Assembly (NCBI GenBank): GCA_965202895.1
Contig: OZ241901.1
Coordinates: 682,001 to 746,000 of the forward strand
Origin: JAJDXW01 sp965202895
GTDB taxonomy: Bacteria; Pseudomonadota; Gammaproteobacteria; HK1
Direction of reading: 5' to 3'
DNA length: 64,000 nt
Below are positions 9,107 through 17,168 of this stretch, piece after piece. The first letter of the stretch is position 1, and each line of letters starts with the position of its first letter. Below the pieces are notes generated by a model. It saw only the letters and a list, made by a program, of their open reading frames with translations. It did no database searches and was not told the DNA's origin. Position numbers and translations under genes: made by a program.

Positions 9107-9176
9107 CAACAGATTCGTTGAATACTGTACGTCAACGAGTCGGTTGTCAACCGTTTTGTTGACGACGATTCTGTTG
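9107..9176 (-). promoter_or_regulatory. promoter and operator array of inverted NTPase operon 2
   Basis: On the minus strand: TTGACA (9150-9145), 17-bp spacer, CAGTAT (9127-9122). Four CAAC-N6-GTTG-type dyads occur at 9107-9120, 9133-9146, 9148-9161 and 9163-9176 (the last with one half-site mismatch); three of them repeat every 15 bp. The dyad just downstream of the -10 box corresponds to the one at 2277-2290 of operon 1. A shared regulator of the two operons is inferred. Confidence 0.6.
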
Positions 9177-9245
9177 ACCAGACGTTCGGGCTCCCGGGCT
9201 CGTCCGACTCTGGCCCGACGGGCGCGCATCGTCCGCCGGACAGGC

Positions 9246-9777
9246 CTTGGTCGCGGACGGGGTTGCCTCTTCAGCAGCGTCAGGTCGGGGAGTTCGGCCG
9301 AAGCCGCGGGTAGTGCGATAGACCGGTCGAGGAGGTCGCCCGGGACATCTGGCAGGATGCGGCGAAACCGTCGGATTCGGCGGCAGGGCGGTCGCCCGGT
9401 ACACTGCCGTGCGGCGACGGGACCCGCCCCTTCCCGGATCGCGGTCACGGAGACCGGCACGAGGATGACTTGGGAACGGCGCGTCCTGACGAACGGCGGG
9501 TGTCCCGCCCGCATCGGCCCATCGTGGACCCGCTGCGGTCCGTTGGGGGGCGAGACACAAGCGTTTCCAAGAGCGCCGTGCGGGTTCCCGGGAGGGGCGG
9601 CCTCGTCGGGCTCGAATCCCACGTTGATACGGTAGCAGGTCGAGCCCCGCCCGGATCCCTGCCCGCGCCCTGCCATTGGAATGGAGCTGTCCTCCGGGGG
9701 GCTCACGGCGCTGTGCTTCCTGCCGACCGAGCTGCGGACGCGAAGGAGGGCGAGCGATGAAGCTCGAACGGGTGTGG
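9246..9777 (+). repeat. segmental duplication copy A (NTPase 3' remnant, palindrome, ptuA start)
   Basis: About 530 bp that aligns imperfectly but continuously with 11460-12008. Near 9285-9370 it carries a remnant of the 3' end of the TPR-NTPase gene (GTCGAGGAGGTCGCCC, as at 6512). A palindromic element follows (9469-9572), then the leader and first six codons of a ptuA gene (ATG 9757, MKLERV), ending at once in a stop. It is the wreck of an NTPase-to-ptuA junction. No intact gene lies in 9089-9867. Confidence 0.7.
9469..9572. repeat. dispersed palindromic element
   Basis: Imperfect inverted repeat. The left arm begins CTTGGGAACGGCGCGTCC and contains GTGTCCCGCCCGCA; the right arm is GGGCGAGACACAAGCG followed by TTTCCAAG. 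It belongs to the family also seen at 11693, 18415, 19407, 19656, 20575, 42457 and 60275. No ORF is inside. Confidence 0.6.
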
Positions 9778-9867
9778 TAAAGATGGGCGAACGCCGACCG
9801 AGATGATATGGTAGGCGCCGCAGGGCGGGCGAAAGCGGCCGGAGAAGAACAAACGGGAGCGCACTAC

Positions 9868-10593
9868 ATGGAAGCCAAGCAAAAAAGCAATGCCGAACTG
9901 GCCGAAAGATACTGGCTGAGCACAGGGCTGGTCTGGTGGCGTGCCGTTCAGCAGATGCAAATCGATCTACGGAAGATGCAAATCGAGCAACGGAGGAACT
10001 CCAAGAATATAATCGAATATATGATGGAACATGCGGGTAGTGGACAAATCCCGCCACCGCTGGCACTGCACCTCCCGATGGTGCCCCCGGAGATCGTGGC
10101 GTTGGCAATTGCAGGCATGCAGGCATTCGCCATCGAAATCATCCTGAAGGGGGCGCTCGCACGCGATGGGAAGGAAGGGCTGGAAGGACACGGGCTCAGC
10201 AACCTGTGGAATGAGCTCAGCGACAGTGTCAAGAAGGCATGCGAAGCGGACTTCTCATCGCGGCTGGTAGCCGCCGAGAGGGCAGGATGCCAGCCAAGCG
10301 CCGAGGAACCGGAATCTCGGAGGATCGAGGACGTGCTGCCACGGCACAACGACGACTTCACGGTATTCCGCTACGGTCAAACAGGACCGAAGGGCAAGCG
10401 GGAGATGCGCCAGCAGATGGTCTTGCGGGACCGGCTCCAGATGCTCCTCATACTGTACACCCTCGAACATGTCGTCGTGTGGGGACGACAACCACTGACG
10501 TCGAAAGACGAAGAACAGATGCGGGCGACAGGAAAGTCGGTGGTGGAGTGGTTCTCGGAGGATAGAGACGAAGGGGCATCGCTGAAACGCTGA
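9868..10593 (+). CDS. hypothetical protein, possibly HEPN-fold
   Basis: 241 aa, ATG 9868 with GGGAG eight bases upstream. I do not recognise the family with certainty. Residues about 85-125 (MQAFAIEIILKGALARDGKEG, then HGLSNLWNEL) and the later DFTVFRYG resemble the helix pattern of HEPN proteins (E-x-x-x-K, H-x-L, then an R-Y helix). The R-x4-6-H ribonuclease motif is not obvious. The coding sequence is visibly lower in GC than its neighbours, which suggests transfer. It lies between two copies of a segmental duplication and converges with a Uma2 gene. A role in defence is inferred from location only. Confidence 0.55.
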   Translation: MEAKQKSNAELAERYWLSTGLVWWRAVQQMQIDLRKMQIEQRRNSKNIIEYMMEHAGSGQIPPPLALHLPMVPPEIVALAIAGMQAFAIEIILKGALARDGKEGLEGHGLSNLWNELSDSVKKACEADFSSRLVAAERAGCQPSAEEPESRRIEDVLPRHNDDFTVFRYGQTGPKGKREMRQQMVLRDRLQMLLILYTLEHVVVWGRQPLTSKDEEQMRATGKSVVEWFSEDRDEGASLKR

Positions 10594-10641
10594 CGAGGGA
10601 AGCCGGCCGTTGCCTGGCCCGGCCCCGCCGGCCCCGGCGGT

Positions 10642-11208
10642 TCAGCCGGTGGAGAAGACGTCGCCCGGATTCGCCTCGAACCCTCGGAGGGTCGGCGACC
10701 GCAGGGTCTCGCCACGGCGGCGGGTCGCCGTAGCTACGAGGGACCCCTCGTGCGGCAGATGAACCGTGATCGTCTCGGCGACCGGGTCTACCAGCCAGTA
10801 TTCCGCCACGCCGTGCCTCGCGTAGAGCGTGCGCTTGTATCCCCGGTCCCGGTCGGCGGTGGCCGGAGACAGGATCTCGACCACCAGATCCGGCGCGCCC
10901 TGCACGTTGTCGCCGTTGCGCACCAGATGCTCCCGCTCCCGGGAGATGAACAGCAGGTCCGGTTGCACGACGTCCGTATCGGAAAGCACCACGTCGCAGG
11001 GCGCGGGCAGCACCTCGCCCAGGCCGGCTTCCTTGACGAACCGGTCCAGCAACCCTGCCAGCGCCAACAGGACCCGCTGGTGTTTCAAGTTCGGCGCCGG
11101 GGCCACGATCAAGTCTCCATCCAGCAGCTCATAGCGCCGATCCTCCGGCGCCGTTCGGTAGTCGTCGTAGGTGAACTTCCCGGCGTGTTCCAGGGTTGCG
11201 GCAGCCAT
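10642..11208 (-). CDS. Uma2 family (DUF820) endonuclease-like protein
   Basis: 188 aa. Start 11208 (MAAATLEHAGKFTYDDY) rather than an upstream in-frame start, because the Uma2 fold begins here. Seen: YDDYRTAPEDRRYELLDGDL, a central VVQPDLLFIS (the PD of a PD-(D/E)XK core), APDLVVEILSPAT and GYKRTLYARHGVAEYWLVDP. These are the standard Uma2/DUF820 blocks with the D...E-x-L-S catalytic layout. The family is common in many-copy sets in cyanobacteria and actinobacteria and is of unclear function. It converges on the possible HEPN gene. Confidence 0.8.
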   Translation of the reverse strand: MAAATLEHAGKFTYDDYRTAPEDRRYELLDGDLIVAPAPNLKHQRVLLALAGLLDRFVKEAGLGEVLPAPCDVVLSDTDVVQPDLLFISREREHLVRNGDNVQGAPDLVVEILSPATADRDRGYKRTLYARHGVAEYWLVDPVAETITVHLPHEGSLVATATRRRGETLRSPTLRGFEANPGDVFSTG

Positions 11209-11459
11209 ACTCGGTCTACCCTCTTGTCTCGAGCACTCGACCCGCTCCCAGCGCCACTTTGCGACCCCACCGCCCGGCGACCCGCGGCACGCCCCGCTGT
11301 CGCTGTGCCCATGTCGTCCGTGCCCGCGAAGTCTCACCGAAACCCGAGTCGGCGATCAAGCACTCCGGGGGGCGGGATGCGGGTTTCCGCGCCGGCATGG
11401 GCGCTGGTCCCGGCTCCACACCGTGTCCACCTGAGCCTGTCCAGTGCGCCTCACGCAGG

Positions 11460-12008
11460 CCCCTGGCTGCGGATGGGGTTGCCCCCGAACGGGGTCGGGC
11501 CGGAAGGGGTCGACCGGAGTCGCGGGTGGGTAGTGCGGCAGGCCGGTCAAGGAGGTCGCCCGGGGCATCCGGCGGGATGCGGCGAAACCGGCGGATTCGG
11601 CGGCAGGGCGGTCGCCCGGTACACTGCCGGGCGGCGACGGGAACCGCCCGCCCCTTTCCGGATGGCAGTCGCGGGGGTCGGCACGAGGATGGCTTGGGGG
11701 GGCGCGTCCTGGCGAACGCTCGTGTCCCGCTCGCATCGGCCTGTTGCGGACCGGCTGCGGTCCGTTTGCGGGCGAGACACAAGCGTTCCCAGGAGCGCCG
11801 TGCGGGTCCCCGGGAGAGGCGGCCTCGTCGGGCTCGAATCCCACGTTGATGCGGTAGCAGGTCGAGCCCCGCCCGGACCCCTGGACCCCTGCCTGCGCCC
11901 TGCCATCGGCGCGAAGCTGTCCTTCCGGGGACTGACGGCGCTATGCTTCCCGCCGGCCGGGCTGCGGCTGCGGAGGAGGGGCGAGCGATGAAGCTCGAAC
12001 GGGTGGAG
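11460..12008 (+). repeat. segmental duplication copy B (leads into ptuA2)
   Basis: Counterpart of 9246-9777. It carries the NTPase-gene 3' remnant near 11493-11590, the palindrome 11693-11793, a matching leader, and the start of ptuA (ATG 11988), here continuing into an intact gene. The 779 bp between the Uma2 start (11208) and ptuA2 hold no other gene. The two copies differ by many substitutions and small indels, so the duplication is not recent. Confidence 0.7.
11693..11793. repeat. dispersed palindromic element
   Basis: Left arm includes CGAACGCTCGTGTCCCGC; right arm TTGCGGGCGAGACACAAGCG then TTCCCAGG. The arms are complementary over most of their length around a ~35-bp centre. Same family as 9469-9572, in the equivalent position of the duplicated segment. 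Confidence 0.6.
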
Positions 12009-13265
12009 ATCGAGAACTACCGCGCCATCGAGAAGCTCGACCTGCCGCTCGACCCCGCCCTGACCGTGTTCCACGGGGACAACGGGCACGGCAAGACGAG
12101 CGTCCTCGGCGCCATCGCCGCGGGGCTCGGCAGCATTCCGATGTTGTTGCCGGAGATCTCCGGCGTCGGGTTTCTCAAGACCGACCAGCGAGGGCAACGG
12201 CCCTTGCGGGTGATGCTGCGGACCCGCGACGGAGTCGAATGGGACCGGCGCAGGTTCGGGCAGCGGAAGAAAACCAGCCGCCGGACGTTGAAGGAGAAGA
12301 TGGAAGCCATTGTCGCGGCGGATCGGGAGGAAGGGGAACCGCTCGATCTCCCCATCGTCGCCTTCTACGACACGGATCGCGCGGTCTTCGACGTGCCGCA
12401 TCCGCGCCGGAACCTCAAGACGGAGTTCCCCCGTTACGCGGCGCTGGAAGGAGCGCTCGCCCCCCGCTCCAACTTCAGGGAGCTCTTCAGGTGGTTCTAC
12501 GCCATGGAGAACGATGAATTACGGGAAAAGAAGGAACGGCGGGACTGGGATTACCAGTTGTCGGAACTAAGGGCGGTTCGCGAGGCGATCACGAGCATGA
12601 CCCCCGGTGTCTCCAACCCCCGGATCAGGCTCCGGCCCCTGCGCTTCGCCGTGTCCGTGGGGTCGGAAGCGGGCAAACCGGAAGAGCTCGCACTCGACCA
12701 GCTGAGCGGCGGCTACCGGATCGTCCTGGCGCTCGCGGCTGACCTCGCTCGGCGCATGGCGCAGGGGAACCCGCATCTCGCCGATCCGCTCGAATCGGAA
12801 GCGGTGGTGCTGATCGACGAGGTCGACCTGCACCTGCACCCCGGATGGCAGCAGCGGGTTCTGGTCGATTTGCGCCGCACCTTCCCGAACACCCAATTCA
12901 TCGTCTCCACCCACAGCCCGCAGGTGCTGACGACGGTGGATTCCAAACACGTCATCCATCTGGCTCGAACGAACCGGACCATCGTCGCGGGACAGTCATC
13001 GGCGCCGACCTACGGGGCAGCGGCGGGAAGCGTGCTGGAAGCGGTGATGGGCGTACAGGAACGGCCGGATGCCGAACACAATGAGTTCGTGCAGAAACTC
13101 GGCGAATACATGCGTCTCGTTGATGACCGCCGCGGCCGATCCGAAGAGGCCGTGGCGCTCAGGAAGGAGCTTGAGAACCTTTCCGCCCGGGATCCGGCGC
13201 TCGACGCGGCGGACATGGAGCTAGAGCGGCAGGAAATCTTCGAGCGGCTGAGGAAGGCGTCTTGA
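11988..13265 (+). CDS. ptuA: Septu-like ATPase PtuA, copy 2
   Basis: 425 aa, ATG 11988 with GGAGGAGGGG upstream. A close paralogue of the first gene of the window (MKLERVEIENYRAIEKLDL against MKLASVEIENFRAIEKLTL). Seen: Walker A GDNGHGKTS, signature LSGGYRIVLALAADLA, Walker B VVLIDEVD with DLHLHPGWQQR, H-loop STHSPQVL. All ATPase motifs are intact. The partner ptuB after it is degenerate, so this copy may be an orphan, may work with the PtuB at 1282, or may be in decay. Its 5' region is duplicated at 9246-9777. Confidence 0.83.
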   Translation: MKLERVEIENYRAIEKLDLPLDPALTVFHGDNGHGKTSVLGAIAAGLGSIPMLLPEISGVGFLKTDQRGQRPLRVMLRTRDGVEWDRRRFGQRKKTSRRTLKEKMEAIVAADREEGEPLDLPIVAFYDTDRAVFDVPHPRRNLKTEFPRYAALEGALAPRSNFRELFRWFYAMENDELREKKERRDWDYQLSELRAVREAITSMTPGVSNPRIRLRPLRFAVSVGSEAGKPEELALDQLSGGYRIVLALAADLARRMAQGNPHLADPLESEAVVLIDEVDLHLHPGWQQRVLVDLRRTFPNTQFIVSTHSPQVLTTVDSKHVIHLARTNRTIVAGQSSAPTYGAAAGSVLEAVMGVQERPDAEHNEFVQKLGEYMRLVDDRRGRSEEAVALRKELENLSARDPALDAADMELERQEIFERLRKAS

Positions 13266-13615
13266 AGCGGATACGACGATTGCAGGGTCCCATTCCCGGA
13301 CTGGCCGGCTGCCGAGCCCGGGCGGACGAGCAAGCGGGTTGGCAGGGGTATCGGAATCGCCCAGCCGGGATCGATCGGTACCGGGATCTCGCCGGAACCC
13401 CGGCGGGCCGTCCGCACGGGACATGCGGCCTCGGGTGCGCCGCACGCCAGCGAACGCGCACCACGAAGCGCGGGGGCCGACATCCTGAACCCCTCTCTGA
13501 GCAGAACCCCTGCCCTTGGAACCAAAGAGCCCTCGCCCTTGCCGGATATCACCCACTACCGCCGCTCCAGCGGAAGCTATCGCCTGTCCACGCGCTTGGG
13601 GTAAATCCGGATTGA
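13262..13615 (+). pseudogene. degenerate ptuB remnant
   Basis: Starts with TTG in a TTGA overlap with ptuA2, like the GTGA overlap of copy 1. The first residues KRIRRLQGPIPGLAGC align with KRIRRLREPTRGLKGY of the intact PtuB. A faint match continues to HGTCGLGC against HGLCGYC. After that no HNH residues (EHW, HQSCGQKK) can be found, and the frame ends at 13615. It is probably a decayed ptuB cut short by the junction to the next module. The ORF ends in TTGA, where the next gene may start. Confidence 0.6.
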
Positions 13616-15795
13616 GTCTGCACAGCCCCGACAAGAATGTCACCGGTCCCCCGCTGGACCTGCCGTTCAGGCCGCGCGCGCGCCTCCTCCAGCTCCTCGG
13701 CGACGAGCTCATCGGCTCGCCCCGGCTCGCCGTCTTCGAGCTGGTGAAGAACGCCTACGATGCGGACGCCGGGATGGTCAGAGTAGCCCTGAGAAATATC
13801 GGGCGCCCCGATGCGTCGATCGTCGTCGAGGACGACGGCGATGGAATGACGCTGGAAACCATTCGAGACATCTGGCTCGTACCGGGGCACGACCATCGCG
13901 CGCGACAGCGGGCGGCCTTGCGGCGGACACGGCGGGGCCGGCTTCCGCTCGGCGAGAAGGGACTCGGCAGGTTCGCGGCCCACAAGCTGGGAAATCGCAT
14001 CGACGTGGTCACTCGATTCGACGCACGCCGGGAGTGCCTCGTGTCGATAGACTGGGAAGCTCTGATCCGGCAGGAGAATCTGTCCGATGCCACGGTTCGG
14101 GTAAGTACCCGAGACCCGGCCCTCTTCCGTGGAGACAACACCGGCACCCGCATCACGATCTCCGATCTCCGGGAAAGAAACTGGACCCGTGGGGAGGTGC
14201 GCCGCCTGCAACGTCAAGTCACCTCCATCTCCTCGCCGTTCGAAGGAGGATCCGACGAATTCTTTCCGTGGTTGGAGGTTACCGGCCACGAGGATTGGGT
14301 GGCCGGCGTCCCGGACGTGGACGCCTTGCTGAAACGGGCGCCATGGAAGTTCCAGTTCCGATTCGAAGAAGGCCGCTTCGACTGGAAATACCGTTTCCGC
14401 GGGGTGACCGGCATAAAACTCGAACCCCGGCCAGCCGAAGAGACCGAACAGCCACTGCTGATCCAAACCGAGCGCGACATGGATGAATTCGACGTGGATC
14501 AGGGTCCACGCGGGGCTCGTCCGCGGCCCGTCCGCGCCGATGCTTCACTGGCGGAAGGGATCGGTCCGGTCGAGGGCGAGTTCTACGTCTTCGATCGGGA
14601 TCGAGCCGTCCTGAGCCGGCTGGGTGAAAGCCGACTCATCGAGAGCTACCTGGACGACAACGGAGGCATCCGGGTCTACCGGGACGGAATCCGGGTCTAC
14701 AATTACGGAGAACCCGGCGACGACTGGCTGGGACTCGATCTCCGCCGGGTCAACACGCCAGCCCGAAAGATCAGCCGGAACATCGTCGTGGGCGCCATCG
14801 AACTCTCTCTGGAAAGCAGTCCTGATCTGAGGGAGAAGACGAACCGCGAAGGTTTCGTGGAAAACCCGGCTTTCGGGCGGCTGAAACAGATCGTTCTCGG
14901 AGCGTTGATCCCCCTGGAGGTCGAACGGGAAAAGGACAAGAACAACATCCGCAGGATCACGAGCGGAGGCCGGGATCCCGAGACGAAACGTATCAGGCAA
15001 CCGCTCCAGCAACTCCGTGCCGCAGCCCGCAGGCGTAAGGTGGACGATGAGCTCGAACCCATCATCAACAAGGTGGAGCGCGACTACGACGATCTGCGCG
15101 ACTCCATGCTGCGCGCCGGGCTCTCCGGGGTGGGTCTGGCGCTCATCTTCCACGAGGTGGAACATGGGGTCCGCGCACTATGCGAGCTGATCGAGGCAGG
15201 TGGAGAATACAAGGCCATCCGCACCAGAGCCCGGGAGCTGGCCGGCATTCTCGAAGGCTTCGCCGACTTGCTGCGCAAGGGAAAGCGCCGTCCGAACCGC
15301 CTGAAGAGCCTGATTCGCCGCGTTCGCGACATCAATCGGGTACGGTTTCGCAAACACGGTGTCCGCCTGGTGTGTCCGGCGCTGGAGGACGACGCCCCGG
15401 ACGTCAGGTCCAGCTTCGTCTTCGGCCTCGCCCTGGGTGCGCTGAACAACCTGCTCGACAACGCCTTCTACTGGCTCCGGGTGCGGTGGCCGGGGGAGAA
15501 CGTCGATCCTCCGGGCCGGGCGATCTACCTGAGTATCAGCCTGGATCTCGCCGATGGTCCGGCCATCGTGGTCGCCGACACCGGGCCCGGGCTGTTGGAC
15601 GCTCCGGACGAGTTGATACGCCCTTTCTTCAGCCGCCGCCCGGAGGGAATGGGGCTCGGCCTCTACTACGCCAATCTCGTGATGGAGCTCGGTGACGGCC
15701 GCTTGGCGTTCCCGGATGCGGGAGAAGCCGACGTACCGGAAGAATTCGACGGAGCGGTGCTGGCCCTGGTCTTTCCGCAGGAGAATGAGAACTGA
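13612..15795 (+). CDS. double-GHKL ATPase (MORC/Hsp90-like plus histidine-kinase-like)
   Basis: 727 aa from TTG 13612, which overlaps the upstream stop (TTGA); TTG 13516 is an alternative. Seen near the N-terminus: ELVKNAYDAD (N box, about 43-52), DDGDGM (74-79) and GEKGLGRF (114-121), the GHKL motifs of Hsp90/MutL/MORC-type ATPases. Near the C-terminus: FHEVEHG (a possible phospho-accepting His region, at about 15150), LNNLLDNAF (second N box), ADTGPGL and GMGLGLYYA, as in histidine kinases. Two GHKL modules in one chain is unusual. The next gene starts 1 bp inside its stop and has a receiver domain, so a phosphorelay is plausible. MORC-like GHKL proteins are known next to restriction-modification genes. 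Confidence 0.7.
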   Translation: MSLHSPDKNVTGPPLDLPFRPRARLLQLLGDELIGSPRLAVFELVKNAYDADAGMVRVALRNIGRPDASIVVEDDGDGMTLETIRDIWLVPGHDHRARQRAALRRTRRGRLPLGEKGLGRFAAHKLGNRIDVVTRFDARRECLVSIDWEALIRQENLSDATVRVSTRDPALFRGDNTGTRITISDLRERNWTRGEVRRLQRQVTSISSPFEGGSDEFFPWLEVTGHEDWVAGVPDVDALLKRAPWKFQFRFEEGRFDWKYRFRGVTGIKLEPRPAEETEQPLLIQTERDMDEFDVDQGPRGARPRPVRADASLAEGIGPVEGEFYVFDRDRAVLSRLGESRLIESYLDDNGGIRVYRDGIRVYNYGEPGDDWLGLDLRRVNTPARKISRNIVVGAIELSLESSPDLREKTNREGFVENPAFGRLKQIVLGALIPLEVEREKDKNNIRRITSGGRDPETKRIRQPLQQLRAAARRRKVDDELEPIINKVERDYDDLRDSMLRAGLSGVGLALIFHEVEHGVRALCELIEAGGEYKAIRTRARELAGILEGFADLLRKGKRRPNRLKSLIRRVRDINRVRFRKHGVRLVCPALEDDAPDVRSSFVFGLALGALNNLLDNAFYWLRVRWPGENVDPPGRAIYLSISLDLADGPAIVVADTGPGLLDAPDELIRPFFSRRPEGMGLGLYYANLVMELGDGRLAFPDAGEADVPEEFDGAVLALVFPQENEN

Positions 15796-17138
15796 TGTTC
15801 ACACCCCCTCGATTCGTCGTGGTGGACGACAAACCCGAGCACCTCACCGCCGTTCTGGACGTGTTCCAGGAGCTCGGCACACCGTGTCTGGGCATTACCT
15901 GGGATCCCGAACGAGGGCTCGACAAGCAGAACTTCGAGGGTGTACGAGCCCTGTTCCTGGATCTCCACCTGACCGACCTCGCGGCGACCACGGACATGCG
16001 CCGACACTTCGCGATCACCGCGGGCCTGCTGGAAGACAACATCAGCCCGGCCGGCGGACCGTTCATCCTGGTGGTCTGGACGGAGCACGAGGACGAGGTC
16101 GAGGGGCTCAGGGCCTATCTGGACGAGCCCGGCGCTATCGGTCCCGGGAAGCCTCATGCCCGGCCGCTCGCGATCGTCGGCCTTCCGAAGGGTCGATTCA
16201 TCGACGTCAACACCGGCGAGCCTCTTGCAGGCAGAGCGAATGCTCTACGCGATGAGGTCGAAGCCGCGGTAGGAGAGAAGCCCCAGCTCGCGGCCCTCCT
16301 TTCCTGGGAAGCGGACGTTCAGGCGGCCGCCGGCGCGACGCTCGCAACCCTGATGGAGCTCGTTCCCGACGGGAAGCGGAACAGCGCCTCTTTCGCGGAA
16401 GGACTCGATGAAATCCTGAGCCGGTTGGCCCGCGAAGCGGTCGGCCAACCTCACGTTGAGCCCGATCCGCGAGCGGCGATCACGTCCGCTCTTGCTCCGA
16501 TTCTCGCCGACAGGATCGTCAACCAGCAAGTGTCGGAGGCGGCCTCGGAAGCATGGCGCAGGGCGCTGACCTGGAATGGCCGGGGAAGGCTGGATTCAAC
16601 AGCGTCCGGGAAGGTCAACCGCATGCTTCACGTGGCGGTTCCGCCATCGGAGACGATCCGGCCCACCGATTGGGGCGCGGTCGTGGAGTTCCCCGATGCC
16701 TGGTGGAGAGACGACGAGCTGCGGAACCGCTTTGGCGTGACCCCGGACCAGCTCCTCGAGGATGAGTACAAGCTCGAATCCGAGGATCGGGCAAGATGCC
16801 GCCCCCGGCTGATCCGCATCGCCGCCGCCTGTGACTACGCCCAGAACCGGTCCGGCCCGCTCACGTATCTGTTCGGACTCGAAATCCCCATGGAGGTGGA
16901 GCGCAGCAGGAAGAAGAGGAAGAAGCCTCCCGCGTCCGAATGGCCTTCCCCGACCCTGGTCGTCGAACCGGACGACGGACCATTCGTCCTCGCCGTCAAC
17001 GCTCGCTATCCACTCAACGCGGTTCCGGCCGACGCCGAGGCGTGGCATCCCGTCTACCGGCTCCGCGAACGGTTGCTGATGCACCTGATTTCACATGCCG
17101 GCAGCTATCTGGCGCGTCCTGGGATCGTGCAGCTATAG
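15795..17138 (+). CDS. receiver-domain protein, partner of the double-GHKL ATPase
   Basis: 447 aa, ATG 15795 overlapping the upstream stop by one base. Seen: an N-terminal receiver-like domain with the acidic pair D11-D12 (VVVDDKPEH), candidate phospho-acceptor D56 (ALFLDLHLTD), a switch region WTEHED near 96-100 and K132 (LPKGRF). The remaining ~300 residues are unfamiliar. They include WWRDDELRNRFGVTP and a basic RSRKKRKK stretch, and no DNA-binding domain is recognisable. It probably receives a signal from the GHKL partner (inference). It converges with the methyltransferase gene, 30 bp apart. Confidence 0.68.
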   Translation: MFTPPRFVVVDDKPEHLTAVLDVFQELGTPCLGITWDPERGLDKQNFEGVRALFLDLHLTDLAATTDMRRHFAITAGLLEDNISPAGGPFILVVWTEHEDEVEGLRAYLDEPGAIGPGKPHARPLAIVGLPKGRFIDVNTGEPLAGRANALRDEVEAAVGEKPQLAALLSWEADVQAAAGATLATLMELVPDGKRNSASFAEGLDEILSRLAREAVGQPHVEPDPRAAITSALAPILADRIVNQQVSEAASEAWRRALTWNGRGRLDSTASGKVNRMLHVAVPPSETIRPTDWGAVVEFPDAWWRDDELRNRFGVTPDQLLEDEYKLESEDRARCRPRLIRIAAACDYAQNRSGPLTYLFGLEIPMEVERSRKKRKKPPASEWPSPTLVVEPDDGPFVLAVNARYPLNAVPADAEAWHPVYRLRERLLMHLISHAGSYLARPGIVQL

Positions 17139-17168
17139 AGAGCCGATCAGGCCGCCCTCGGCAGGCTC

